Part shown: positions 56,003 through 64,000 of the stretch, piece after piece | Layout of the letters: every line of letters begins with the position of its first letter | Position numbering within the stretch: position 1 is the first letter of the stretch | Origin: Alphaproteobacteria bacterium | GTDB taxonomy: Bacteria > Pseudomonadota > Alphaproteobacteria > UBA8366 > Aestuariispiraceae | DNA: 64,000 nucleotides | Assembly: GCA_030065235.1 (NCBI GenBank) | Contig: JASJDC010000013.1 | Location: forward strand, 62,001-126,000 | Direction: 5' to 3' | The notes under the pieces: model-generated | The model's input: the letters and a program-made list of their open reading frames with translations, nothing else | Database searches by the model: none | What the model was told of the DNA's origin: nothing | Position numbers and translations under genes: made by a program

Positions 56003-57220
56003 ATGCCCGACGCGACTTTCCTCGACTGGCCTTTTTTCGAGCCGTCCCATCGGGTGCTGGCCGAAGGGTTGGAGGATTGGGCGCGCGCGTCTTTGCCGGC
56101 CCTGCTCAAGACCGCTGAAGAGGACCTGGACGGGACCTGCCGGCGTCTAGTCGAGGCCCTGGCGGCGGCTGGCTGGCTCGACTACGCGGTTCCGGCCAGC
56201 CATGGCGGCAGGTTCGAACGCCTGGATGTGCGATCTCTCTGCCTGATCCGCGAAATCCTGGCGCGGCATAGCGGCCTGGCCGATTTCGCCTTCGTCATGC
56301 AGGGGTTAGGAAGCGGTCCGATCAGCCTGATGGGGAGCGCGGCGCAGAAGGACGCCTGGCTTCAGAAGGTGCGGCGCGGTCAGGCGATCGCCGCCTTCGC
56401 CTTGTCTGAGCCCGAGGCCGGCTCCGACGTCGCCGCCTTGGCCGCAACGGCGGAAGATCACGGCGATCATTGGCGGATCCATGGCGAAAAGACCTGGATC
56501 AGCAATGGCGGTCTCGCCGATTTCCACACGCTGGTCGTTCGCACCGGCTCACCCGAGGATGGCGCACGCGGATTGAGCGCCTTCCTCTGCCCCGCCGACA
56601 CGCCCGGCCTGGAGGTGGTCGAGCGGATCGAGGTCATCGCCCCACACCCGCTGGCCCGGCTCCGTTTCAATGATCTCCGCCTGCCGAAAGACGCGCTGAT
56701 TGGCGCGGTCGGGGCCGGGTTCAAACTCGCCATGGCGAACCTGGATATCTTCCGCTCGACCGTCGGCGCGGCGGCGCTTGGCTTCGCCCGTCGCGCGTTG
56801 GACGAGACGCTGGGACGGGCAGGAACCCGCCACTTGTTCGGCGCGCCGATGAGCGAGCTTCAGATGGTGCAAGGCAAGCTGGCCGACATGGCGCTGCGCG
56901 TCGACGCCGCCGCGCTCCTGGTTTATCGCGCCGCCTGGACCAAGGATTCCGGCGCGGAACGGGTCACGCGCGAGGCCAGCATGGCGAAACTCTACGCGAC
57001 AGACGAGGCGCAGAAAGTGATCGATGACGCGGTGCAGCTGTTCGGCGGTCATGGGGTGGTCAGCGGCCATCCGGTCGAGACGCTCTATCGCGAGATCCGC
57101 GCCTTGCGAATCTATGAAGGCGCATCGGAGGTTCAGAAACTAATCATCGCTCGGCAGGCCATGGCGGATTTTGCGGCGGGTAGCACCATCGACGCCGCGC
57201 CTTCGCGGGAGGGATCTTAA
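56003..57220 (+). CDS. Acyl-CoA dehydrogenase of the aryl-CoA operon
   Basis: The 405-residue FAD enzyme has [17 protein letters not shown] for flavin contact, [21 protein letters not shown] and the catalytic glutamate in [16 protein letters not shown]. It would oxidise an acyl-CoA formed after ring hydrolysis. It lies between the crotonase (6 bp) and the ligase (stop and GTG start adjacent), so it is inside a tightly packed operon. The N-terminal region ([20 protein letters not shown]) is typical of dehydrogenases in aromatic degradation clusters. Confidence 0.9.
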   Translation: MPDATFLDWPFFEPSHRVLAEGLEDWARASLPALLKTAEEDLDGTCRRLVEALAAAGWLDYAVPASHGGRFERLDVRSLCLIREILARHSGLADFAFVMQGLGSGPISLMGSAAQKDAWLQKVRRGQAIAAFALSEPEAGSDVAALAATAEDHGDHWRIHGEKTWISNGGLADFHTLVVRTGSPEDGARGLSAFLCPADTPGLEVVERIEVIAPHPLARLRFNDLRLPKDALIGAVGAGFKLAMANLDIFRSTVGAAALGFARRALDETLGRAGTRHLFGAPMSELQMVQGKLADMALRVDAAALLVYRAAWTKDSGAERVTREASMAKLYATDEAQKVIDDAVQLFGGHGVVSGHPVETLYREIRALRIYEGASEVQKLIIARQAMADFAAGSTIDAAPSREGS

Positions 57221-58855
57221 GTGGGCGCCTATACCGCGCATCGCGACACGTTCGCCCGAGACAACCTGCCGCCGGCGAACCAGTTGCCGGATTTTCTGCT
57301 TGGTGAACCGCCCTTTGACTATCCCGAAAAACTTAATTGTATTGAAGAGTTACTGGACAAAGCTGTGACGCGGGGTTGGGGCGACCGGCCTTGCCTGATA
57401 GCGCCTGCGATGCGCTGGACCTATGCCGAGCTGAAAGCGCAAACCGACCGTATCGCCCATGTCCTGATCGAGGATTTGGGGCTGCAACCGGGGAACCGCG
57501 TGCTCCTGCGCGCCGCCAATAACCCAATGATGGTCGCTTGCTGGTTCGCCGTGGCGAAGGCGGGCGGGATCGTTGTCGCCACCATGCCCTTGCTGCGCGC
57601 CCAGGAACTCTCGGTGATCATCGACAAGGCGGAGATCGATCTGGCGCTGTGCGACGAGCGGCTAATGGCGGAGATGACGGGCGCCCAGCGGCTTAGTCCG
57701 CGACTGAAACGGATTTGCCTGTTCAATGGCGAGACCGGCGGGGCGGAGTTGGAAGGCCTGACAGCGGCGAAGCCCGACCATTTCGACCCGGTCCCGACCG
57801 CCAGCGACGATGTGGTCCTGATCGCCTTCACCTCCGGCACCACCGGCAAGCCCAAGGGCACGATGCATTTCCATCGCGACATCATCGCGATCTGCGACGC
57901 TGTACCGGCGCACTGTCTGCAGGTGAAACAAAGCGACGTTTTCATCGGTTCTCCGCCCCTCGCCTTCACCTTCGGGCTCGGCGGGCTGGTCCTGTTCCCG
58001 ATGCGCTATGGGGCCTCAACCGTCCTGCTGGAGAAGGCGACGCCGCCCGCCTTGCTGGACGCGATCCCAACCTATGGCGCGACCACGCTGTTCACCGCGC
58101 CGACCGCCTACCGCGCGATCATGACGGCGATCGAAGAGGCGGCGCCGCATCGGGATGACGCCCTCGCCTCTCTGCATAGCTGCGTCTCGGCCGGCGAGAC
58201 TTTGCCCAGCGCCACTTTCGAGGCCTGGAAGCGGATGACCGGAATCGCCTGCGTCGACGGGCTCGGCTCGACCGAGTTGCTGCATATCTTCATCGCCGCC
58301 CCGGCGGACCAGATGCGCGCGGGCGCCACCGGCAAGCCGATCCCGGGTTACGAGGCGCGCGTCGTCGATGACGCCATGAAAGACCTACCGCCCGGCGAGG
58401 TTGGCAAGCTGGCGGTGCGCGGCCCGACCGGCTGCCGCTATCTCGCTGACGACCGTCAGACTGTCTATGTGCGCGACGGCTGGAACCTGACCGGCGACGC
58501 CTATTGGGTCGATGAGGACGGCTATTTCCATTTCGCCGCGCGCGCCGACGATATGATCATCAGCGCCGGCTATAACATCGCCGGGCCGGAAGTCGAGGAC
58601 TGCCTGTTGGGCCATGCCGCTGTCGCTGAATGCGCGGTGATCGGCGCGCCGGATGAAGAGCGCGGGACCATCGTCAAAGCCTATATCGTGCTGCGCGCTG
58701 GCCATAACCCCGGAACCGCGTTGACCGATGCGCTGCAAGACTGGGTCAAACAGCGGATCGCGCCCTACAAATACCCGCGCGCCATCGAATTCGTCGATGC
58801 GTTGCCCAAGACCGAGACCGGCAAGGTGCAGCGTTTCAAACTGCGCGGCGACTAG
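57221..58855 (+). CDS. Benzoate/2-aminobenzoate-CoA ligase-like enzyme
   Basis: The 544-residue ANL-family ligase has IAFTSGTTGKPKGTMHFH, CVDGLGSTELLHIF and the catalytic lysine in PKTETGKVQRFKL. The start (TAHRDTFARDNLPPANQLPDFL) is typical of 2-aminobenzoate-CoA ligases. It would activate anthranilate or another benzoate with ATP and CoA, the first step of the pathway. GTG 57221 follows the dehydrogenase stop without a gap. Substrate choice among benzoate, anthranilate and salicylate needs context; the fused monooxygenase favours anthranilate. Confidence 0.88.
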   Translation: MGAYTAHRDTFARDNLPPANQLPDFLLGEPPFDYPEKLNCIEELLDKAVTRGWGDRPCLIAPAMRWTYAELKAQTDRIAHVLIEDLGLQPGNRVLLRAANNPMMVACWFAVAKAGGIVVATMPLLRAQELSVIIDKAEIDLALCDERLMAEMTGAQRLSPRLKRICLFNGETGGAELEGLTAAKPDHFDPVPTASDDVVLIAFTSGTTGKPKGTMHFHRDIIAICDAVPAHCLQVKQSDVFIGSPPLAFTFGLGGLVLFPMRYGASTVLLEKATPPALLDAIPTYGATTLFTAPTAYRAIMTAIEEAAPHRDDALASLHSCVSAGETLPSATFEAWKRMTGIACVDGLGSTELLHIFIAAPADQMRAGATGKPIPGYEARVVDDAMKDLPPGEVGKLAVRGPTGCRYLADDRQTVYVRDGWNLTGDAYWVDEDGYFHFAARADDMIISAGYNIAGPEVEDCLLGHAAVAECAVIGAPDEERGTIVKAYIVLRAGHNPGTALTDALQDWVKQRIAPYKYPRAIEFVDALPKTETGKVQRFKLRGD

Positions 58856-58873
58856 CGCCTTCGGGAGGACGCC

Positions 58874-59293
58874 ATGACCATCGAGTTTCTGCATCCCGAA
58901 GGCTGGCGCCGCGGCAAAGGCTATTCCCATGGCGCGTCGGTCGTCCTGCAACCCGGCGACCGACTGGTCGAGGTGGCCGGTCAGATCGGCTGGACCGGGG
59001 ACCAGGTCTTCGAGACGGACGATCTGGTCAGCCAGGCACGGCAGGCGCTGCAAAACACGGTCGCCATTCTGGCCGAGGCCGGCGGCGGGCCGGAACATGT
59101 CCTGTCGATGACCTGGTACATCACGGATAAGGCGGAGTGCCTGGCGCGTCAGGCCGAGATGGGCGACGCCTATCGCGAAACCTTCGGCCGCGTCTTCCCA
59201 GCGATGGCGATGGTCGAAGTCCGCGCCTTGATGGAGGACCGGGCCAAGGTCGAGATCGAAAGCCGTGCGGTCATCCCGGCAGCGCGGCCATAG
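58874..59293 (+). CDS. RidA-family protein of the aryl-CoA operon
   Basis: The 139-residue RidA/YjgF-fold protein has QARQALQNTVAILAEAGG and VLSMTWYITDKAE. At the RidA arginine site the sequence is FPAMAMVEV, Met in place of Arg, so canonical imine hydrolysis may not occur. The 18-bp spacing to the ligase puts it in the operon. In an anthranilate pathway a role on the amino (enamine) group of a ring-reduced intermediate is attractive but inferred. Confidence 0.87.
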   Translation: MTIEFLHPEGWRRGKGYSHGASVVLQPGDRLVEVAGQIGWTGDQVFETDDLVSQARQALQNTVAILAEAGGGPEHVLSMTWYITDKAECLARQAEMGDAYRETFGRVFPAMAMVEVRALMEDRAKVEIESRAVIPAARP

Positions 59294-59397
59294 GGGCCGA
59301 ACGCGCAATGTGACGCGCTGAAATCGCTTGGGTTCGGCGCCGCACCGGGCGATAACGCGATCAGTTCCGCGCATCAGCACCGAAAGCCTGACGACCC

Positions 59398-61200
59398 ATG
59401 GCGCGCTATTCCGCTCCCAATCCCGGCCTCGACCGGCCTAAAGGCAAGGATATCCGAGCCCTGCGCCGGGCGTTGGGATTCCTGCGCCCCTATCGGCTGC
59501 GCGTCTTTTTCGCGTTGATCGCCCTCACATTCACCGCCGGAGCGGGGCTGAGCATTGGTCAGGGGCTGAGGCTGTTGGTGGATCGCGGCTTCAGCGGGGA
59601 AGACCCCAGCGCCTTGAACCAGGCCTTGCTGATCCTGATGGGGATCGGCGCCGCAGTCGCGATCGGATCCTTCATCCGATTCTATTTGGTCACCTGGCTG
59701 GGCGAGCGCGTTGTCGCCGATCTACGCAATGCGGTGTTCGACCGTATTCTGCGGCTCGATCCCGGCTTTTTCGAGGTCACCAAGACCGGTGAAATCCTCT
59801 CCCGCCTGACCACTGATACGACACTGCTGCAGTCGGTGGTCGGCTCCAGCGTCTCGATGGCGTTGCGCAACGTACTGCTGATGCTCGGCGGGCTGATCAT
59901 GATGGCGGTCACCAATCTGAAGCTGACCCTGGTGGCCCTGCTGCTGGTCCCGATCGTCGTCGTGCCGATCCTCTATATCGGCCGCAAGGTCCGGGTCCTG
60001 TCGCGTCAGAGCCAGGACCGGGTCGCCGATGTCGGCGCCTTCGCTGAGGAGAGCCTGAACGCCATCCGCACCGTCCAGGCCTTCACCCACGAGGACAGGG
60101 ACCGTACCCGTTTCGGTGACGAGGTGGCGGACGCATTCGAAACGGCGCTGGTGCGCACCCGGCTGCGCGGCGTCCTATCCGCCACGGTGACGCTGGTCGT
60201 TTTCAGCGGCGTCGGCGCCATTCTCTGGGTCGGCGGCGGCGATGTGATGGACGGCGTGATCACCGGCGGCGAACTGACCGCCTTTCTGTTCTACGCGATC
60301 ATCGTCGCCTTTTCTGTCGGCATCGTCTCGGAAGTCTATGGCGAGTTGCAGCGCGCCGCCGGCGCGACCGAGCGGCTGATCGAACTGTTACAGACCGACA
60401 GCGCTATTCAGCCGCCGGAAAACCCCGTCGCCCTCCCTGCGCCGGAAGGAAGGCTGGAATTCCGGCATGTCGATTTCCACTACCCCTCGCGGCCGGACAG
60501 CGCGGCCCTGAGCGACTTCACGCTCTCGGTGGCCCCGGGTGAGACGGTCGCGCTGGTCGGCCCGTCGGGCGCCGGCAAATCGACGGTGTTCCAGCTACTG
60601 TTGCGGTTCTACGACCCGGACTCCGGCGCGGTGATGCTGGACGGGGTCGATATCGCTGACGCCGACCCGATCGCGGTGCGCCAGCGCACGGCGTTGGTCC
60701 CGCAGGAGCCGGTGATCTTCGGCTCCAGCGCGTTTGAGAATATCCGCTACGGCGCGCCGGACGCGGAAGACTCGGCGATCCGCGCCGCCGCCGCTGACGC
60801 CATGGCGGAGGGCTTCATTCAGGATTTGCCCGAAGGCTACGACACCTATCTCGGCGAAAAAGGCGTGCGCCTGTCCGGCGGTCAGCGCCAACGCATCTCC
60901 ATCGCCCGCGCAATCCTGCGCGACCCGTCGATCCTGCTGTTGGATGAAGCGACCAGCGCGCTGGATGCGGAGAATGAGCGGCTGGTGCAAGAAGCGCTGG
61001 CGCGGCTGATGAAAGGGCGCACGACGCTGGTGATCGCGCACCGGCTGGCCACGGTCGTCAATGCAGACCGGATCGTGGTGATGGATGAAGGCCGCATCCA
61101 GGCGATCGGCGCCCATGCCGAGCTGATGGAGCGCTCGCCGCTCTACGCCAATCTCGCGGAGTTGCAATTCAACCAACCGGCGCTGAACGCAGCGGAATGA
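59398..61200 (+). CDS. ABC transporter, fused permease-ATPase exporter
   Basis: The 600-residue half-transporter has about six membrane helices (residues 35-330), then an ATPase with GPSGAGKST, LSGGQRQRISIARAI, and ILLLDEATSALD. This is the type-IV exporter architecture of MsbA, BmrA and the antigen-processing-type transporters. The substrate is unknown. It follows the RidA gene after 104 bp in the same direction, so operon membership is uncertain. Confidence 0.9.
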   Translation: MARYSAPNPGLDRPKGKDIRALRRALGFLRPYRLRVFFALIALTFTAGAGLSIGQGLRLLVDRGFSGEDPSALNQALLILMGIGAAVAIGSFIRFYLVTWLGERVVADLRNAVFDRILRLDPGFFEVTKTGEILSRLTTDTTLLQSVVGSSVSMALRNVLLMLGGLIMMAVTNLKLTLVALLLVPIVVVPILYIGRKVRVLSRQSQDRVADVGAFAEESLNAIRTVQAFTHEDRDRTRFGDEVADAFETALVRTRLRGVLSATVTLVVFSGVGAILWVGGGDVMDGVITGGELTAFLFYAIIVAFSVGIVSEVYGELQRAAGATERLIELLQTDSAIQPPENPVALPAPEGRLEFRHVDFHYPSRPDSAALSDFTLSVAPGETVALVGPSGAGKSTVFQLLLRFYDPDSGAVMLDGVDIADADPIAVRQRTALVPQEPVIFGSSAFENIRYGAPDAEDSAIRAAAADAMAEGFIQDLPEGYDTYLGEKGVRLSGGQRQRISIARAILRDPSILLLDEATSALDAENERLVQEALARLMKGRTTLVIAHRLATVVNADRIVVMDEGRIQAIGAHAELMERSPLYANLAELQFNQPALNAAE

Positions 61201-61299
61201 CTGCATGAACTTTGCGTGACCGCGCACGGCACCTCTGGACGGTCGGCGGCGACTTCCTATCTCCCGCCTCATCATTCACACGCACCATGAGGACGCTTC

Positions 61300-61821
61300 T
61301 TGTCGACGCCCACCATCGCCGCCCCCGCCCAAACAATGCCCACCATCACTGTCCAGACGCTGGATGGCGGAGAGGCCAATCTCGGCGGCCCCGGCTGGAA
61401 GGCCGTCTTCGTCTATCGCGGCGCCCACTGCCCGCTCTGCAAGGAATATCTCGCCCAGATCGAAGAGCGCGCGGAGAAATTCGCCGAGCTTGGTTTGGAC
61501 GTGATCGCGGTCTCCGTCGACAGCGCGGACCGGGCCAGACCCTTCATCGAAGAGTCCGGCTACACCGGGACCGTCGGCGTCGGCCTGACGCTCGACCAGG
61601 CGCGCCAGCTTGGTCTCTATATCTCGCAGCCGCGCAGCGAGCAGGAAGCCCCGGCGCCCTTCGCCGAGCCCGGCGTCTTCATCGTCAATGCGGAAGGGAC
61701 CATCCAGATCCTCGATAAATCCAATGCGCCCTTCGCACGCCCAGACCTCGACAGTTTGCTGGGCGGCGTGGACTTCATCCAGAAAAACAACTACCCGATC
61801 CGCGGCGCCCTGGCGGCGTAG
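61300..61821 (+). CDS. Peroxiredoxin-like thioredoxin-fold protein
   Basis: The 173-residue AhpC/TSA-like protein has FVYRGAHCPLCKEYL, a CxxC motif at the peroxidatic position, and EPGVFIVNAEGTIQILD with cis-proline-like context. The paired cysteines are thioredoxin-like and differ from the standard TxxC site of peroxiredoxins. It is a probable thiol peroxidase or reductase. The TTG start 61300 is preceded by GAGGA. ATG 61336 is an in-frame alternative. Confidence 0.8.
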   Translation: MSTPTIAAPAQTMPTITVQTLDGGEANLGGPGWKAVFVYRGAHCPLCKEYLAQIEERAEKFAELGLDVIAVSVDSADRARPFIEESGYTGTVGVGLTLDQARQLGLYISQPRSEQEAPAPFAEPGVFIVNAEGTIQILDKSNAPFARPDLDSLLGGVDFIQKNNYPIRGALAA

Positions 61822-61983
61822 ACAAAAGCGCAAATCTCTCCGCCGGCGTTTCCGGTTCGCGCAACAGACTTGGCCCATTAATGCGCGTCTCGCACAGGAT
61901 TGCTGCGTGCGGGGCGCTTTCCCTGTCGGCCGAGACGCGTAGGCTCTGACATAATCAGTCCCACGGATGTAAGGAGCCACGCC

Positions 61984-62772
61984 ATGAGCGACGAGATCAC
62001 AGCCATCAACAATATCGACCTGACCGGCAAGACGGCGCTGGTCACCGGCGCGAGCCAAGGGATCGGAGCGGCGGCGGCGAAACGTCTGGCGCTGGCGGGC
62101 GCGAATGTGGTGCTGGCGGCCCGGCAGCGCGACAGGCTGGCCAGCTTGGCGGCGGAGATTGGGGACAAGGCCCTGGCGGTTCCCTGCGACGTGACCTCCT
62201 GGGGCGCGGTAAAAGCGGCGGTTGATGCCGCGGTCGAGCGATTCGGGTCGCTCGACATTCTGGTCAACAACGCCGGCTCGATCGAGCCGATCGCGCGGCT
62301 GGCGGACTCCGATCCTCACGCCTGGGGCGAGGTGATCGATGTGAATCTGAAAGGCGTCTATTATGGCCTGCGGGCGGCGATCCCGCTGATGGAAGCGCAA
62401 GGCGGCGGCGTGATCATCAATATCTCGTCCGGCGCGGCGACCAACGCGTTGGAAGGCTGGAGCCATTATTGCGCCAGCAAGGCCGCTGTCCTGATGCTGA
62501 CCAAGTCCGTTCACAAGGAATATGCCGACAAGGGCGTGCGGGTCGTCGGCCTCAGCCCGGGCACGGTCGCGACCGACATGCAGCACGCGATCAAGGACAG
62601 CGGGATCAACCCGGTCAGCCAGTTGGATTTCTCGATCCATATCCCCGCCGCCTGGCCGGCGGAAGCAATCGCCTGGCTCTGCACCGATGCGGCGCGGCCC
62701 TATGACGGCGGCGACTTCTCGATCAAGACCGACGAAGGGCGCGCCGCCGTCGGTCTCGACCCGGCCGCTTAG
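61984..62772 (+). CDS. Short-chain dehydrogenase/reductase convergent with boxB
   Basis: The classical SDR of about 262 residues has VTGASQGIGAAAAKRL, LVNNAGSIEP, and the catalytic HYCASKAA, ending DFSIKTDEGRAAVG. ATG 61984 has an AAGGAG ribosome-binding site. The frame to 61900 has no site. Its TAG overlaps the boxB TAA on the other strand by 4 bp. A role in aryl-CoA breakdown is suggested by the neighbours only. Confidence 0.87.
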   Translation: MSDEITAINNIDLTGKTALVTGASQGIGAAAAKRLALAGANVVLAARQRDRLASLAAEIGDKALAVPCDVTSWGAVKAAVDAAVERFGSLDILVNNAGSIEPIARLADSDPHAWGEVIDVNLKGVYYGLRAAIPLMEAQGGGVIINISSGAATNALEGWSHYCASKAAVLMLTKSVHKEYADKGVRVVGLSPGTVATDMQHAIKDSGINPVSQLDFSIHIPAAWPAEAIAWLCTDAARPYDGGDFSIKTDEGRAAVGLDPAA

Positions 62773-64000
62773 TGAATGCGGACATAGTCGTAATTGACCG
62801 CCTGGCTGTTAATGCCGCGGTCGGGCGGCGCGATCCAGCCGGCCATCTTGCCGGGCTCGGTAACCGCCACCATCAGCGATTTTACATAGGCGCGGTCCGC
62901 CTCGGTCGGCAGCCAGGTCGAGGCCTTCGCGGCGAAGGTCTCGGCGCTGACACGGTTCCCAGCCGGGTCGGTATGGACGCCCGCCCACGGACCGACAGAG
63001 CGCCGGAAATGCGGGCTGGGCAGGGTGATTTCGACATCGAACCCAGCCTTTTTGATCGATCGGTTCCAGCGCGTCAGGCCGATCCGGCAGTCGTCGATAT
63101 AGGCGCGGCGGACAATGTCGTTCATCGCGTTCCGCATCGGGATTTCCTGGATTGTCGGGCCTTCGACCCCGTTCGGAACCTCGAGCTCATAGACCGCGTC
63201 AGCGACCACATGATCCTCGAATTTCAGCTTTTCGTCCGGCCGCCCTTTTAGCCCATTGGCGAAATAAGTCGCAGCGTTTGACGAGCTTTCGGAACCGAAC
63301 AGGTCCATGCAGCTTGAGAACCAGAAATTCACATAACGTTGCAGCAGCGGCAGATCGATGACGCCCGCCTTGCGCAAGGTCTCCGGATCGTCGGTCTTCA
63401 GATCGGCCATCATCTGATTCGTGCGTTTGATGATCCGACCGATACCGGTCTCGCCGACGAACATGTGATGCGCTTCTTCGGTCAGCATGAACTGACAGGT
63501 CCGGGCCAGCGGATCGAAGCCGCTTTCCGCGAGGCTCTTCAACTGGAACTTGCCGTCCCGGTCGGTAAAATAGGTGAACATGAAGAAGGACAGCCAATCG
63601 TCGATCGGCTCGTTGAAGGTGCCGAGGATGCGCGGATTGTCCGGGTCGCCCGAATGGCGGTGCAGCAACTCCTCCGCCTCTTCCCGACCGTCTCGGCCGA
63701 AATGGGCGTGCAGCAGATAGACCATGGCCCAGAGGTGGCGACCTTCCTCGACATTCACCTGAAACAGATTGCGCAGGTCATAGAGCGACGGACAGGTCTG
63801 GCCCAAGAGCCTTTGCTGTTCGACCGAGGCCGGTTCGGTATCGCCCTGGGTGACGATCAGATTGCGCAGCGGCGCGCGGAACTCGCCGGGCACTTCCTGC
63901 CAGGCCGGCTTTCCGTAATAGTCGCCGAAACCGATCGTCCGGTCCGGCTCGCGATCGGCGAGAAAAACGCCCCAGCGATAGTCCGGCATCTTCACATGGC
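62769..64000 (-). CDS. boxB: Benzoyl-CoA 2,3-epoxidase oxygenase subunit BoxB (5' end beyond the window)
   Basis: The visible 3' part of about 410 residues starts HVKMPDYRWGVFLA at the right edge, a sequence internal to BoxB, so the true start lies outside the window. The diiron site is visible in NVEEGRHLWAM and LTEEAHHMFVGETG, and the gene ends WIAPPDRGINSQAVNYDYVRIH-like. BoxB, with the reductase BoxA, makes 2,3-epoxybenzoyl-CoA. This fits the nearby aryl-CoA ligase. boxA and boxC, if present, lie to the right. Confidence 0.92.
   Translation of the reverse strand, partial: HVKMPDYRWGVFLADREPDRTIGFGDYYGKPAWQEVPGEFRAPLRNLIVTQGDTEPASVEQQRLLGQTCPSLYDLRNLFQVNVEEGRHLWAMVYLLHAHFGRDGREEAEELLHRHSGDPDNPRILGTFNEPIDDWLSFFMFTYFTDRDGKFQLKSLAESGFDPLARTCQFMLTEEAHHMFVGETGIGRIIKRTNQMMADLKTDDPETLRKAGVIDLPLLQRYVNFWFSSCMDLFGSESSSNAATYFANGLKGRPDEKLKFEDHVVADAVYELEVPNGVEGPTIQEIPMRNAMNDIVRRAYIDDCRIGLTRWNRSIKKAGFDVEITLPSPHFRRSVGPWAGVHTDPAGNRVSAETFAAKASTWLPTEADRAYVKSLMVAVTEPGKMAGWIAPPDRGINSQAVNYDYVRIH

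Overview
The window is high-GC, gene-dense chromosomal DNA with short spacers and many ATGA-type start/stop overlaps. A complete ccoNOQP-ccoGHIS cluster, a rhizobial-type glycerol (glp) locus, an opgC/opgGH osmoregulated glucan locus, the recG/sdhE-mfd arrangement and an interspersed CCCCGGATCAAGTCCGGGG-type palindrome all point to a free-living, aerobic to microaerobic alphaproteobacterium. I see no insertion sequence, prophage, integrase, rRNA or CRISPR array. The single RNA gene I can support is tRNA-Lys(UUU).

Layout. 1-4.3 kb: glycerol/glycerol-3-phosphate module, with the ABC solute-binding protein glpV divergent from glpR-glpD. 4.6-6.7 kb: MAPEG membrane protein, DGPF/YciI protein and an ECF42-like sigma factor. 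6.8-11.5 kb: an SDR and a 1192-residue FecR/RTX/Ig-like mosaic protein. 11.6-21 kb: cbb3 oxidase structural and assembly genes on the minus strand, preceded by an FNR/FixK-type box shared with a divergent DUF2189 membrane protein. 21-26.7 kb: esterase and opgC facing opgG-opgH across a perfect 20-bp palindrome. 26.7-32 kb: lipoprotein and DUF115/Maf-like pair, an Ldh-family dehydrogenase, an MFS transporter and infA. 32-37.2 kb: a minus-strand acyl-CoA operon (ligase, SDR, ACAD10/11-type dehydrogenase, APH-like kinase, DUF6285). 37.4-46.7 kb: DsbA/FrnE-like protein, mfd, sdhE, recG, DUF502 protein, a Crp/Fnr regulator and an exported protein. 46.9-51.5 kb: tRNA-Lys, an aldo/keto reductase-RidA fusion, a CHCC zinc-finger protein, a periplasmic ClpP-like protein, and pdxA with a TIM-barrel partner.

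51.5-64 kb is the most distinctive part. It is an aerobic aryl-CoA operon: a fused flavin monooxygenase/old-yellow-enzyme of the 2-aminobenzoyl-CoA monooxygenase/reductase type, SDR, MarR regulator, crotonase-fold protein, acyl-CoA dehydrogenase, (2-amino)benzoate-CoA ligase and a RidA-family protein. An ABC exporter, a peroxiredoxin-like protein and another SDR follow, then the truncated 3' part of boxB (benzoyl-CoA epoxidase) at the right edge. The expected scheme is activation of an aminobenzoate or similar acid to its CoA thioester, ring hydroxylation and reduction, then beta-oxidation-like steps.

By eye, the crotonase lacks both hydratase glutamates but keeps an aspartate aligned with the dienoyl-CoA isomerase site. 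Both RidA domains in the window lack the catalytic arginine. Parts of the ring-opening chemistry may therefore differ from simple textbook assignments.
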